This document shows positions 7,635 through 17,488 of a DNA stretch of 36,316 nucleotides, one piece after another (the stretch's first letter is position 1; every line of letters begins with the position of its first letter). Origin of the DNA: Scatosoma sp045658805 (GTDB lineage: Bacteria; Bacillota; Clostridia; Christensenellales; Borkfalkiaceae); assembly GCA_045658805.1 (NCBI GenBank), contig JAZOVQ010000009.1, positions 1-36,316 of the forward strand, written 5' to 3'. Made by a program: the position numbers and the translations under genes. The notes under the pieces were generated by a model. The model searched no databases. It was not told the origin of the DNA and saw only the letters and a program-made list of their open reading frames with translations.

Positions 7635-10600
7635 ATGAAAAAAACCACCAAAAAATTGTTTAAAGCAATGTGCGTTTGCGCGGCAATGGCTTGTTTGAGC
7701 CTTGGCGGCGCGTTCGCTTTTTCGCAAACGACAAGCGTTCAAGCGGCGCAAACCTTAGAGGAAGATTTTACCAACAACGGTCAATTTTCCGTAAGTCAAT
7801 ATGGTCTCAACACGCTTGAATACGTGGATGCGGCTAATTTGGGCGTAGGCGAAGGTTCTGTCTTAAAGGTAAACGTTAACGGGGCAGGTAGCGCATACAT
7901 AACCGTCGATTTTAGCGCATTCCAAATTGCGGCGGCTGACGTAGAAAGCATCGTGGTGAAAATATATTCGCCAGAATATAGCTCTGTGGATAGCTTTAGA
8001 GCGTCCAACGTCGATTTGACGGCAGGTTGGTGGCAAAACGATGGGTGCGATATGTCCAATTGGTGTGACATTACTTTGAACTCGGCAGTATTGACGGGTT
8101 TGACGGATGCCAATGGATATCTTTCCTCAGCGACGTTCGGCGTACGCGTTCACGGTACGGCAACGGTATATTATATCGACAGCATTACCGTCAATTTGAA
8201 GGCTGCGCAGGCAACGACGAAGGTTGCTTTGAACAACATTCATTTCGAATGGAATAACTATCTCTACGATAACGCGTACTGCTCTTTCTTGCAGTTTGAC
8301 GGCGGTATCGGCGGCAACGGCGACTTGGACGCAGATTTTAGCGATTTACTTTCCAAAATGACGTTGAATGACGAAGCGGTGGATCCTAACAATTTTTCCT
8401 TCCGTTGCCCTAACTGGATTGGCGCAAGCGGCGGTATTATCATGCGTGTTGCAATCAATCCCACAGTCGGCTCTATTTTAAAGATGCCTGCAGGCGCAAA
8501 GTTTGATATCGGCGGTACGGATACCAACGTTTATGAAATTGAAAAAGACATCTACCTGCAATTTAACGGCAGTACGTGGGATATATACGCTGCAACGAAT
8601 TACAATCCAGATTTTGTATCCATAGGCAGTGTTAACCATATGAATAATGACGCATTAGGCGCATATGGCTTATCGTTAATTTATGATACGACGGGCTTTA
8701 CCACCCCTAACAATCAAGTGATGCCGTTATCGTCTACGGGCTTTAGCTTGAACGGCGAGGAAGTTAAGCCTGCGCTTTGGGGCGGCGATCAGCTTTTGTT
8801 CTGGCTTGCTAAAGATAAGTGCGTAGGGGATTATAACGGCTATTCGCACCCTACTCTCGTAATTAGAAACGGCGCAACCATAACCAATGAAAGCGGAAAG
8901 ACGTTTACGCTTGGCGGCGCAACCTTGTATTTGGTGAATGGGGCTTGGACAACGGTGAAGCCTGACGGATATTCCGTTGACGTGCCGAAATCCTCGTTTA
9001 CCGATTTCACTATCGACGGAGTTGGCGCTACGCAAAACCACGTTCACAACGGTGCTTTCTATCAATTAACCCTTGATTTCGATGCCACGGACTTGGCATT
9101 TAATCAACACGCAAGCGCAGTTTCGGGTATGACCTTTAACGGAATCCCCATGACTTGCGGCGGCGCACCTAGCGACGATTCGATTATGGTTATCACGCTT
9201 GGCAAAGGCTTGTGGGTACATTACACGGACGCACAAGCGGCGGCAGGATATAAAGGATATTCGCATGCGACCATTCATTTTGAGGAAGGCGCAACGGTTA
9301 CGGATGCACACGGCGTTACGGCAACCTATTCGGAATTGACTTTGTATTTGGCAGACGGCGCATGGACGACGACGCAACCCGACGGATACCACGTAGAAAA
9401 ACCCAACTCGACGTTTACCGATTTCACAATCGACGGGGTAGGCGCTACGCAAAACCACGTACATAACGGCGCGTTCTATCAATTAACGCTTAATTTCCTT
9501 GGCGAAACGTTGGCATTCAATCAACACGCAAGCGCAGTTTCGGGCATGACCTTTAACGGAATCCCCATGACTTGCGGCGGCGCACCTAGCGACGATTCGA
9601 TTATGGTTATCACGCTTGGCGCAGGTCTTTGGGTACATTACACGGATGCGCAAGCGGCGGCAGGATATAAAGGATATTCGCATGCGACCATTCATTTCGA
9701 GGAAGGCGCAACGGTTACGGATGCAAACGGCGTAACGGCGGCTTATGCGGACTTGACTTTGTATTTGGTAGACGGCGCATGGACGACGGAGCAACCTGCG
9801 GATTATAAAATTACCGAACCTGCAACGGATACCACCTTTGTTGCGCTGGGTAAAACGGACGAAACCAACAACGCCAACGCCATTACGTTGTATTTTAACG
9901 ATGAAAACGAATGGACGGAGGATGTGGGTACGCTTGCCGACAAGGTTCTTTTGGACGGAGTAGCTTTAAGCGCTATCGGCGGCAGCGTAACGAAGGGCGA
10001 ACGTTCGTTGACGATCGCTTGGACGGGTGAATATACCACGTTGACGATTGAAGCGGAAGCAACGTTTGCCGGACAAAATATTCCGCAAATCACGTTGTAT
10101 TGCAACGACGGCATTTGGTCGTTTATCGACAATAGCCAAGAAGCGACGATTAGTTGCTTGGGCGTTGCAAGCGGCGCTTGGGATAACGTAGAAAGAGAAG
10201 AAGGGTATTCTTCTAACGTATTTAAATTCTCGGCAGAGTTTGCGGCTGAAGCGGATAAAACCAACCAAGCGGCAAGTGTTGCATATTCGGTTGCGACGGG
10301 TATCAAGATTAACGGCGTAACCCTTTACGAATTGTATTTGCAAGACAATAAAACAACGGTTAGCTATGAACATGGTTATAGATATTTGTATATCATGGTT
10401 GCGCAAGAATATCTCGAAGCCGCGGATGGGGAATATACTTATTTGACGATTGAACAGGGTACGCAATTCATGGGGCAAGTGTTGCCTGCATGCACCTACA
10501 TTCTTTATGACGGGCATTGGGTAAATGCGGATAGCTTTGATCCCAATCCATTGCAGTATAATGGTCTTGCGCCCAGCTGGAACAATGCGATTATGTCGGG

Positions 10601-12380
10601 TGTATCCAACAACATTTTGCAGTTTGGCGAATATGGCGTGAACTTCCTTGGCCCTGACAATGGCTCGGCAAGCCACGCAGATCCTTCCAATTTGGCAAAT
10701 CCCGAATTGCAAGCGCCTATCGCAACGGCTTTGACGATTGATGGAAAAACGATTGGCGAATTGTATGCGCAAGATAACAGAGTGCAAGTAAGCTATGCGC
10801 ATGGTTATAACTATTTCTATATTGCAGTTCCCGAATATATGCTTTCGAAAGAAGGTTATGGCTGCATAACGATGCATATTGATGCAGGAACGGTATTTAT
10901 GGGCTGCGTATTGCCTGAAGTAACGCTGTATTTGTACGAAGGCGAATGGACGAATATTAAGCCTGATATCGTAGAAAGCGAAGACGCAGAATATACGACG
11001 ATAAGTCAATTGTACGGCGAAGCGACGAAGACGTTTAACGACGTTAGCGCCGAAGAAAGCACGGCTACGGCAAACGATAGCGTTATTTATAGCTTCTTGT
11101 TTAAAAACGACAGCATTGACAATACCGTAATCTTCTCCACCCATTACACGACGGAATTTGACGGTATCAAAGTAGTATTTATCGGCGATGCCTTGACGGG
11201 TTGCGAACGTGTACTCTTGTTTGTCAATGGCCAAGAAGTTGGCAGCGCGTCCTATATTTGGACGGCAAACGAATGTTTTGCAGTTCGCGTTGCGGTTGAC
11301 GTAGCGGAAACGCTTTCCGTAAGCGTTGCGGTTGACGGCATTTATCTCATTAAAGCAACCGACCTTTCTAAAGATGCTTTGGGTACGAAGATTGGCATTC
11401 AAAGCGAAAAGGGAAGCAACGTATTTGCCGATTATAAGGCAGGGGACATTAAGAAACCTATTCTTTATTGGCAAGGCAAAGACGCATATCGTTATGAAGT
11501 AGGCGTAGACAAACCTGCCGACAGCGTATTCCAAGCGGTAATGGACGTTATGGATAATAAGGACGGCGTAATTGACGAAAGCACCGTACAAGTGCTTTGG
11601 CAAGAAGGCGCGGTAACGGACGGCAAACTTAACGAAGGCACTTGGGTTGTAACCCTTGTGGCGTCCGATGCAGCAGGCAATATTACGCAGTTCGCTATTA
11701 CGGTTATCGTAGAGGATTCGGACAGAGTAACGGTTACCTTTGACGGCGTGGCTACGGATGCAACGTATCATATTGGCGACTTGTTGGCAGAACCCGAAAC
11801 GCCCGTTCAAGACGGCTACACCTTTGTGGGTTGGTACGTTGGCGACGTGAAGTGGGACTTCGTAAACGACGTTCTCACTGGCGATTTGGCATTGACGGCG
11901 AAATTTATTAAAGTAGAAACGACGTACACCGTTGTTCTTACCAGCGAAGGCTTGGAAGAAAATTACGTTTATACGTTTGCACTTGCAAACGGCGCGATCT
12001 TGGATCAAACGATTCTTGTTCGTGAAGGATATAGCTATACGTTGTATGTAGGCGATACCGAAGTGGAAACGATTACGGTAGACGGCGATGCAAACTATAC
12101 GGTGGTATATACCGAAGTAGAAGACGAGCCTATCACGCCTCCCGACGATTCGTCGGACGATACTTCCGAGGAAGATTCCGAGGACGTTGTGGACAGCGAG
12201 GATAGTGAAGATAACGGCGAAGATAGCGATGAGGATAGCGTAAGCGATTCTCAAAGCGATGCAGACGAAGCGGAAGGCGGTTGCGGCGGCTGTTCCAGCG
12301 TAGTATCGGCTGGCGGCGTTGGCTTGACGGTAGTGCTTACGGCAACTGCAATGTTGTTGAAAAAGAAAAAGGAGGATTGA
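7635..12380 (+). CDS. 1581-residue modular surface protein with Cys-Gly / transmembrane / Lys-rich tail
   Basis: The ATG follows GGAGG at 7624-7628. A signal peptide (about 1-35) is followed by an N-terminal beta module like that of the 283 gene (36-190) and one WNNY/FLQF/CPNWIG module (about 201-318). A further module lies at 324-447, then a tandem pair of nearly identical 139-residue modules (about 453-730), then related modules (733-1110). A jelly-roll-like and Ig-like stretch spans about 1125-1363, and InlB-type repeats (YTFVGWYVGD) about 1366-1480. The tail is a Ser/Asp/Glu linker, GGCGGC, a hydrophobic segment and KKKKED. No LPXTG or catalytic motif is seen. A role as a wall- or membrane-attached glycan-binding protein is inferred from the modules and from being first in an operon with an importer and glycosidases. 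Confidence 0.85.
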   Translation: MKKTTKKLFKAMCVCAAMACLSLGGAFAFSQTTSVQAAQTLEEDFTNNGQFSVSQYGLNTLEYVDAANLGVGEGSVLKVNVNGAGSAYITVDFSAFQIAAADVESIVVKIYSPEYSSVDSFRASNVDLTAGWWQNDGCDMSNWCDITLNSAVLTGLTDANGYLSSATFGVRVHGTATVYYIDSITVNLKAAQATTKVALNNIHFEWNNYLYDNAYCSFLQFDGGIGGNGDLDADFSDLLSKMTLNDEAVDPNNFSFRCPNWIGASGGIIMRVAINPTVGSILKMPAGAKFDIGGTDTNVYEIEKDIYLQFNGSTWDIYAATNYNPDFVSIGSVNHMNNDALGAYGLSLIYDTTGFTTPNNQVMPLSSTGFSLNGEEVKPALWGGDQLLFWLAKDKCVGDYNGYSHPTLVIRNGATITNESGKTFTLGGATLYLVNGAWTTVKPDGYSVDVPKSSFTDFTIDGVGATQNHVHNGAFYQLTLDFDATDLAFNQHASAVSGMTFNGIPMTCGGAPSDDSIMVITLGKGLWVHYTDAQAAAGYKGYSHATIHFEEGATVTDAHGVTATYSELTLYLADGAWTTTQPDGYHVEKPNSTFTDFTIDGVGATQNHVHNGAFYQLTLNFLGETLAFNQHASAVSGMTFNGIPMTCGGAPSDDSIMVITLGAGLWVHYTDAQAAAGYKGYSHATIHFEEGATVTDANGVTAAYADLTLYLVDGAWTTEQPADYKITEPATDTTFVALGKTDETNNANAITLYFNDENEWTEDVGTLADKVLLDGVALSAIGGSVTKGERSLTIAWTGEYTTLTIEAEATFAGQNIPQITLYCNDGIWSFIDNSQEATISCLGVASGAWDNVEREEGYSSNVFKFSAEFAAEADKTNQAASVAYSVATGIKINGVTLYELYLQDNKTTVSYEHGYRYLYIMVAQEYLEAADGEYTYLTIEQGTQFMGQVLPACTYILYDGHWVNADSFDPNPLQYNGLAPSWNNAIMSGVSNNILQFGEYGVNFLGPDNGSASHADPSNLANPELQAPIATALTIDGKTIGELYAQDNRVQVSYAHGYNYFYIAVPEYMLSKEGYGCITMHIDAGTVFMGCVLPEVTLYLYEGEWTNIKPDIVESEDAEYTTISQLYGEATKTFNDVSAEESTATANDSVIYSFLFKNDSIDNTVIFSTHYTTEFDGIKVVFIGDALTGCERVLLFVNGQEVGSASYIWTANECFAVRVAVDVAETLSVSVAVDGIYLIKATDLSKDALGTKIGIQSEKGSNVFADYKAGDIKKPILYWQGKDAYRYEVGVDKPADSVFQAVMDVMDNKDGVIDESTVQVLWQEGAVTDGKLNEGTWVVTLVASDAAGNITQFAITVIVEDSDRVTVTFDGVATDATYHIGDLLAEPETPVQDGYTFVGWYVGDVKWDFVNDVLTGDLALTAKFIKVETTYTVVLTSEGLEENYVYTFALANGAILDQTILVREGYSYTLYVGDTEVETITVDGDANYTVVYTEVEDEPITPPDDSSDDTSEEDSEDVVDSEDSEDNGEDSDEDSVSDSQSDADEAEGGCGGCSSVVSAGGVGLTVVLTATAMLLKKKKED
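8992..9825 (+). repeat. Tandem 417-bp in-frame repeat inside the surface protein gene
   Basis: Two units (8992-9408 and 9409-9825) are offset by exactly 417 bp, or 139 codons. A central stretch of more than 50 bp (around 9146 and 9563) is identical, while other parts differ, mostly at third positions. Recent duplication or gene conversion would explain the mosaic. The last few bases of unit 2 match less well. Confidence 0.85.
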
Positions 12381-12384
12381 TGGT

Positions 12385-14082
12385 ATGAAGAAAGGATTAA
12401 AAGCATTGATATCCATTTTTTGCGTCGGTGTTACTGCGGCGGGCTTTGTCGGCGCTTCCGTAAACAGTATGCAAGCAAATGCGGAAAACAACCCCTTGGC
12501 ATTTTCCTCTTCCATTCGCGCGGTGACTCCTTATGAGGGCGCAACGCTCAATTTCAATACGCATGAAATTAACGCTTGGTGGAACAGCGAAGGCGTAGAC
12601 GTGGACTATTTGAACGGGTTGTTCGATTATAGCGACGGTCATCAAGAATTTTTGACCTGTGTAAACTATACGGACGATGCGCACATTGCGCGCCTTGTCG
12701 AGCTTTACAAGGAAAACGATGCGTTTCAACCCGTAAACAACGTTTTGAAATGGACGGATACGTTAGAAGACGTATCTTCCTACACGGTGCGTATCGCGCT
12801 TGATAACAAGTTCACAAAGACGGTGCAAAAGGTAGAAAATGCGGATAAAGCAGAGGGCGTTGTCCTTGAAAATCCGCTTATGGATACTCAATATTTCTGG
12901 CAAGTAATTGCCAACCTTGACGACGGCGGCAAAACCTATTCTTCCATTTTCTCGTTTGAAACGGACGCTTCCGTTCGTACGGTGGAAATTGAAGGGGTTT
13001 CCAACACGCGCGACCTCGGCGGTTTTGAAACGGCGTATGGTTACGTACAACAAGGGCTTGTGTATCGTTCGGCTCGTTTGGAAACGATGACCGAAGCGGG
13101 CAGAGCGGCATTTGACAAGCTTGGAATTAAAACCGATTTGGACCTTCGCGGCGTAAGCGAAGCAAGCAATTCTCCCAACACGTACGATCCGTTGGGCTTG
13201 GGCGAACAATACTTCGTATTCAATACTCCTCAATATGCATCGGGTGCAATCACCGTTGAGGACGGAACGGGTATTAATAACCGCAATAATTTTGAAAACA
13301 TCAAGAACATTATGTCGGTGTTTGCGGAGAAAGATAATTATCCCATTGATATGCACTGTGCGGTAGGCCGTGACAGAACGGGTACGATGTCGATGGTATT
13401 CAAGGCGTTGCTTGGCGCAAGCGAAGAAGATGCGAAAAAGGATTATTACACTTCGATGTTCGCAACTACGGGCGCATGGAACAAAGGTCAAACGGCAAGT
13501 CAAGAAATCGTAGTGGATTTCATTTTCGATTATCTTGATAGTTATGCTGGGGAAACGCTTGCGGATAGAACGGCAACCTTCTTAATTGAAGCTTGCGGTA
13601 TGACGCAGGAGCAAATTGACAATATTCGCAACATTATGGTTGGTGCGGAAGGTTACGAAGTGGAAACGCTGCAAACCTTTGCCGACGATAACAATTACGA
13701 GGGATATTCGTTTGTAACCTTTAAGCAATACGGCGTAAAAACGCAAACGATTGCGATAGCAAACGGTGATATGGCGGAAGCGCCTTACACCTTGGAAGAC
13801 GGCTACGTTTGGACGGTTGACGGTGCGGCGTTTGATTTCGCAACGACCATTACGGAAGACGTTACGCTTGTTGCTAAAAAGGTAGAATATTGCAACGTAA
13901 CAATCAATTCCGTAGCGGACGGAGAAACGTACAGCATGCAGGCGGAAAAGGGCGAGGCGTTTGATTTTGCAACGCTTGCTAAAGACGGCTATACGGCAAT
14001 TGTGATGGACGAAAACGGTAACGTCGTTACCAATTTCGTTGTAGAGAAAGATTGCGTATTAAACGTTTTGTACGTAAAATAA
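12385..14082 (+). CDS. Secreted tyrosine-phosphatase-like protein (Y_phosphatase3 type)
   Basis: This 565-residue protein begins 4 nt after the previous stop, with its ribosome site inside the end of that gene. Residues 1-34 are a signal peptide. A fibronectin-III-like stretch (about 110-200, ending YFWQVIANLDDGGKTYSS) leads to the phosphatase domain. That domain has NTRDLGGF (from residue 207), YRSARL, and the CX5R loop HCAVGRDRTG (residues 324-333, Cys325 and Arg331). This matches the bacterial tyrosine/lipid phosphatase family with an HCxxGxDRTG signature. The C terminus (about 450-565) holds InlB-like repeats. A secreted phosphatase in a glycan operon is unusual; the substrate could be a phosphorylated glycan, a phosphate ester or a host molecule, and the sequence does not say which. 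No membrane tail is seen. Confidence 0.85.
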   Translation: MKKGLKALISIFCVGVTAAGFVGASVNSMQANAENNPLAFSSSIRAVTPYEGATLNFNTHEINAWWNSEGVDVDYLNGLFDYSDGHQEFLTCVNYTDDAHIARLVELYKENDAFQPVNNVLKWTDTLEDVSSYTVRIALDNKFTKTVQKVENADKAEGVVLENPLMDTQYFWQVIANLDDGGKTYSSIFSFETDASVRTVEIEGVSNTRDLGGFETAYGYVQQGLVYRSARLETMTEAGRAAFDKLGIKTDLDLRGVSEASNSPNTYDPLGLGEQYFVFNTPQYASGAITVEDGTGINNRNNFENIKNIMSVFAEKDNYPIDMHCAVGRDRTGTMSMVFKALLGASEEDAKKDYYTSMFATTGAWNKGQTASQEIVVDFIFDYLDSYAGETLADRTATFLIEACGMTQEQIDNIRNIMVGAEGYEVETLQTFADDNNYEGYSFVTFKQYGVKTQTIAIANGDMAEAPYTLEDGYVWTVDGAAFDFATTITEDVTLVAKKVEYCNVTINSVADGETYSMQAEKGEAFDFATLAKDGYTAIVMDENGNVVTNFVVEKDCVLNVLYVK

Positions 14083-14099
14083 CAAACGAGGGATAAACA

Positions 14100-14951
14100 A
14101 TGAGCAAAGCAAAGAGAATAGCGGCGCATAAGAAATATCTAATTGTTACTTGTGTTTTGTTTTCCATTTACGCAGTAATTTTGATATTTCCTGAAGTGTG
14201 GCTGCTTGTCAATTCCTTTAAGGATTACGTAGAATTTTCCAATACGCCTTGGGGATTGCCACAAACAATTCAATTTAGCAATTACGGCTTTATCTTTGAA
14301 AATTTTGCAATGGGTGAAGCGTTTATAAACTCAATTGTGTTGTGTTTGGCGTGTCCTACGGCAGGGATTATGTCTACAACGTTTGCGGCGTACGCGTTAT
14401 CAAAATTCAACTTCCGCGGGCAAAAGACGTTGTATTTTATACACATTTTACCGATGTTGGTTTGTATCACGGGTTCGACCTCGACGATGTATATGTTCTT
14501 CTACGATTTGGGTATATACGATACGTTTATTTCGATGATATGGTCAAGTGCAGGCGGCGTGGGTATGAACTTCTTGCTTGTATATGCCGTATTTAAAAAC
14601 GTTTCGCGCACGTATATGGAAGCGGCGGAAATCGACGGCGCAGGCGACTTCACGGTATTTATTAAAATCATGTTGCCGCAGGCAGTTGGCATTGTAGGAA
14701 CGCTTTGGATGTTGAGCTTTATCGGCTCTTGGAACGAATATGCTTCCTATCAGTTGTTCTTACCTTCGCATCCGACGGTATCAACGGCGCTTGTATCCAT
14801 ACAAACCAACGTAACGTCGGGTATTTATGCAAACCATTATCCCGAATTTTTCGCGGCGATTATGATTTCCATTATCCCCGTTATCGTAATCTTCTTGGTA
14901 TTCCAAGAACAAATCATGCAAATGTCGCTTGGCGGCGGTATTAAAGGTTAA
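14100..14951 (+). CDS. Carbohydrate ABC transporter permease, MalG type
   Basis: This 283-residue membrane protein has about six hydrophobic segments. It carries the permease EAA loop EAAEIDGAGDFTVFIKIMLP starting at Glu174, where the ATPase docks. The N-terminal PEVWLLVNSFKD pattern and the length fit the MalG/CUT1 family. A GAGGGA ribosome site precedes the ATG, 17 nt after the phosphatase gene. It pairs with the MalF-type permease at 16506 and the binding protein at 14982. No ATPase gene is in the window; in many Bacillota a shared MsmX-like ATPase encoded elsewhere serves several such importers. Confidence 0.92.
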   Translation: MSKAKRIAAHKKYLIVTCVLFSIYAVILIFPEVWLLVNSFKDYVEFSNTPWGLPQTIQFSNYGFIFENFAMGEAFINSIVLCLACPTAGIMSTTFAAYALSKFNFRGQKTLYFIHILPMLVCITGSTSTMYMFFYDLGIYDTFISMIWSSAGGVGMNFLLVYAVFKNVSRTYMEAAEIDGAGDFTVFIKIMLPQAVGIVGTLWMLSFIGSWNEYASYQLFLPSHPTVSTALVSIQTNVTSGIYANHYPEFFAAIMISIIPVIVIFLVFQEQIMQMSLGGGIKG

Positions 14952-14981
14952 TATTAAAGAAAACAAATAAGGAGAAAAATT

Positions 14982-16496
14982 ATGAAGAAAAGAATTATAT
15001 CTACGGCACTTGCTGCATTGACGGCGTGTTCTTTTGTAGGCGCTATTTCCGCTTGTGAAAAAGAGGAAGCAGGGGTAGAAAACACGTTGACCATTCGTTA
15101 TTACAACGGTGGTTACGGCGACGAATGGTTGGAACAATCCTTAAAGGATTTCTGCGCAACCAAAGAAGGCGTTACGTATAAGATGATTCCCGATAATAAC
15201 ATTACTTATCAAGCAAATTTGTATTTGACGAACAACGTGCCTGATATTATTATGTCCAACGGTAACTGGAAATCGTACGTGCAAGACGGTTTGGTAGAAG
15301 ATTTAACTTCGGTATATGAAACGGAAGTACAAACCTCGCAAGGCAAGAAAAAGATTAAAGATTACATTGACGAAAACGTAATGAAACAATTTACCCGTCA
15401 AAAGATTTACGGCCGCGGCGAAGAACTTACCTGGGGTATGCCTTGGGCATCGCAGGTATTGTCGCTTGCTTACAATGAAACGATTTTGCTTTCCACGGCA
15501 CACCAAGAAGGCAACCCCTTCATTGTAGACGGTTTGAGCGCAGGCGCTACGTGGACGCACGAACCCTACACCGTAAACGAATTGATGGCATACCTTACCG
15601 ACGTACGTATGGCTAACAACGGCGTTACGCCTTGGGGCTATTCGGTTGACTATTTGAACTGGTACGACGCTTTGTTCTACGTATGGTGGGCACAAATTCA
15701 AGGTACGACGACGCCTAACAAATATGTAGATGAAGGCTGCTTCTACGATTTCTTCAATATGACCAGCGCGGATTTGGTAAAACAAAGCGGTTATAAAGAT
15801 GCGCTTGAAATCGTTCGTAAAATTATCGTAGACGACGAAGGCAAGTTGTACAATTCCAACAACGACGGCAGTATGACGAAGGAAAAGATGCAAGAAAACT
15901 TCGCAAAGGGCAATATCGCAGTTTGCTTGGTTGGTGACTTCTTCGAAAAAGAATATAAAGGCTTCATGAAAGACGGCAACGTATTCAAGTTGATGTTCAT
16001 TCCTACGGCAGAAGGCGCGGAAACGAACGCAGACGGTACGGCGAAGAAGTTTACGTACGTACAAACGGACAACGTTATGTATGTTCCCGTTAACGCAACG
16101 AACAAAGCTTTGGCAAAAGAATTCCTTGCATTCCTTTGCAACGAAGACCAATTGATGAAGTTCACGAAATCCACGGGTGTTGTACGTCCTTTCGATTACA
16201 ACGCATACGAATTGGAGCCTGGCTACGCTTGGACGGATTTCCAAAAATCCACGTTTGATATTTATTACAATGCGGACGATTTTGTTATCAAATATCCTTT
16301 GACGGCAACGAAAGTATCGCCCATTTACTTGTATGAAGAAGTGTCTATGTTCATGGCGGTTGAGCTTTCTACGGTATTTGGTGAATTTAGAACGGCACCC
16401 GTAGAACAAGCGTCTGATAGAATTGTAAACCGTGTACATACGGCACTTAAGAAGAGCTTTGACGAATGGACTGAATATTACGGATTGGATGCATAA
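14982..16496 (+). CDS. Extracellular sugar-binding lipoprotein of the ABC importer
   Basis: This 504-residue solute-binding protein has a lipoprotein signal peptide with Cys25 (AISAC) as the likely lipidated residue. It follows an AAGGAG site. The mature part begins with the NTLTIRYYNGGYGDEW pattern of family-1 sugar-binding proteins. It contains NVPDIIM, a GMPW stretch and a C-terminal region with ALAKEFLAFLCNED, all typical of the fold. It would capture oligosaccharides at the outer membrane face and hand them to the flanking permeases. The specific sugar cannot be read from the sequence. Confidence 0.92.
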   Translation: MKKRIISTALAALTACSFVGAISACEKEEAGVENTLTIRYYNGGYGDEWLEQSLKDFCATKEGVTYKMIPDNNITYQANLYLTNNVPDIIMSNGNWKSYVQDGLVEDLTSVYETEVQTSQGKKKIKDYIDENVMKQFTRQKIYGRGEELTWGMPWASQVLSLAYNETILLSTAHQEGNPFIVDGLSAGATWTHEPYTVNELMAYLTDVRMANNGVTPWGYSVDYLNWYDALFYVWWAQIQGTTTPNKYVDEGCFYDFFNMTSADLVKQSGYKDALEIVRKIIVDDEGKLYNSNNDGSMTKEKMQENFAKGNIAVCLVGDFFEKEYKGFMKDGNVFKLMFIPTAEGAETNADGTAKKFTYVQTDNVMYVPVNATNKALAKEFLAFLCNEDQLMKFTKSTGVVRPFDYNAYELEPGYAWTDFQKSTFDIYYNADDFVIKYPLTATKVSPIYLYEEVSMFMAVELSTVFGEFRTAPVEQASDRIVNRVHTALKKSFDEWTEYYGLDA

Positions 16497-16505
16497 AGTA
16501 CGAAA

Positions 16506-17477
16506 ATGGAAGGAATGAATAATACCTTACAACTGAATAATTGCGGAAGAAAAAAGAAAATCAACGTCAAGCGCGGTATCTTTTTAACGTGCTTGCTTGC
16601 GTTGTCCGTTAGCCATTTCCTAATTTTTTGGGTATACATGAATTTTGAAACGGTACGGTTGACCTTTTTTGAATACAACATGTATAACGAGCTTGAATTT
16701 ATCGGCATTGAAAGATATATCGAAATTTTTGAGGATTTCTTTTTAGAGGAAAACAATCAAGCCAATTTGAATATCTTTTTCAATACCTTTAAAGCAATAG
16801 TGGTAAATATCATTATTTTCCCGCTCGCATTATACACGGCGTATGCATTCTATAAAAAGGTGTATGGGGAAAAGTTTTTCCGAGTAATTTTCTATTTACC
16901 CTCGGTTATTTCCTTGGTTGCGCTGACGATGGCATACCGCAGTATGTTCGACGGCAATATTGGCGGCCCGATAGCGGAATTATTTTCGCTATTTGGCGCA
17001 AGCACCAACGAATGGCTAGACGTAGGGCTGCCCGACAATACGCAAATTTGGACAATTATTTACGTGTTCAGTATTTTGATGGGCTTGGGGACAAACGTTA
17101 TCTTGATGAGCGGTGCGATGCTCCGTATTCCGCAGGATATACCCGAAGCGTTGCAAATTGACGGTTGTAGCTATTTTAGGGAAATGTTTTCCGTAACCGT
17201 TCCGCTGATCATGCCAACGATTACCACGTGGGCAATTGCAATTTTCACCAGCGTATTTGGGTTTATGCTGCAACCAATGTTAATTGCGGTATCGCCCGGC
17301 TACGAAAATAAGGTAATGACCATTCCTTGGTTGATGTTTAACATGGTACAATCTCAAGGAAAGGAAAACTTGTTGACGGCGGCAACGATTGGTATTATGT
17401 TCTCGGTATTTATGTTACCGTTTACGTTGGGTATTCGTTACGTATTGGAAACCTTTACTCCCGACGTTGATTTTTAG
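16506..17477 (+). CDS. Carbohydrate ABC transporter permease, MalF type
   Basis: This 323-residue integral membrane protein has an EAA loop starting EALQIDGCSYFREMFSVTVP at Glu214, with about six hydrophobic segments. The cytoplasmic N terminus (residues 1-25) is basic, and LRIPQDIPEALQIDG matches MalF-type permeases. The start is uncertain. The ATG at 16506 lacks a clear ribosome site, and the in-frame ATG at 16515 has a GGAAGG immediately upstream that is too close to be ideal; coupling to the previous gene (stop 9 nt earlier) may help. The order permease-binding protein-permease departs from the common binding protein-MalF-MalG order. Confidence 0.9.
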   Translation: MEGMNNTLQLNNCGRKKKINVKRGIFLTCLLALSVSHFLIFWVYMNFETVRLTFFEYNMYNELEFIGIERYIEIFEDFFLEENNQANLNIFFNTFKAIVVNIIIFPLALYTAYAFYKKVYGEKFFRVIFYLPSVISLVALTMAYRSMFDGNIGGPIAELFSLFGASTNEWLDVGLPDNTQIWTIIYVFSILMGLGTNVILMSGAMLRIPQDIPEALQIDGCSYFREMFSVTVPLIMPTITTWAIAIFTSVFGFMLQPMLIAVSPGYENKVMTIPWLMFNMVQSQGKENLLTAATIGIMFSVFMLPFTLGIRYVLETFTPDVDF

Positions 17478-17488
17478 GAGAAAAAATA

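Noticed and set aside
8992..9825. Possible CRISPR or satellite repeat
   Set aside because: The units are 417 bp, in frame and coding; there are no short repeats with unique spacers anywhere in the window.
9966..12515. Long open frame on the minus strand, and similar ones at 526-2859, 4198-5148, 15303-16439, 30103-31272 and 32017-33210
   Set aside because: They lie antisense within well-supported + strand genes, lack ribosome sites and recognisable domains, and their composition is explained by the codon bias of the sense genes.
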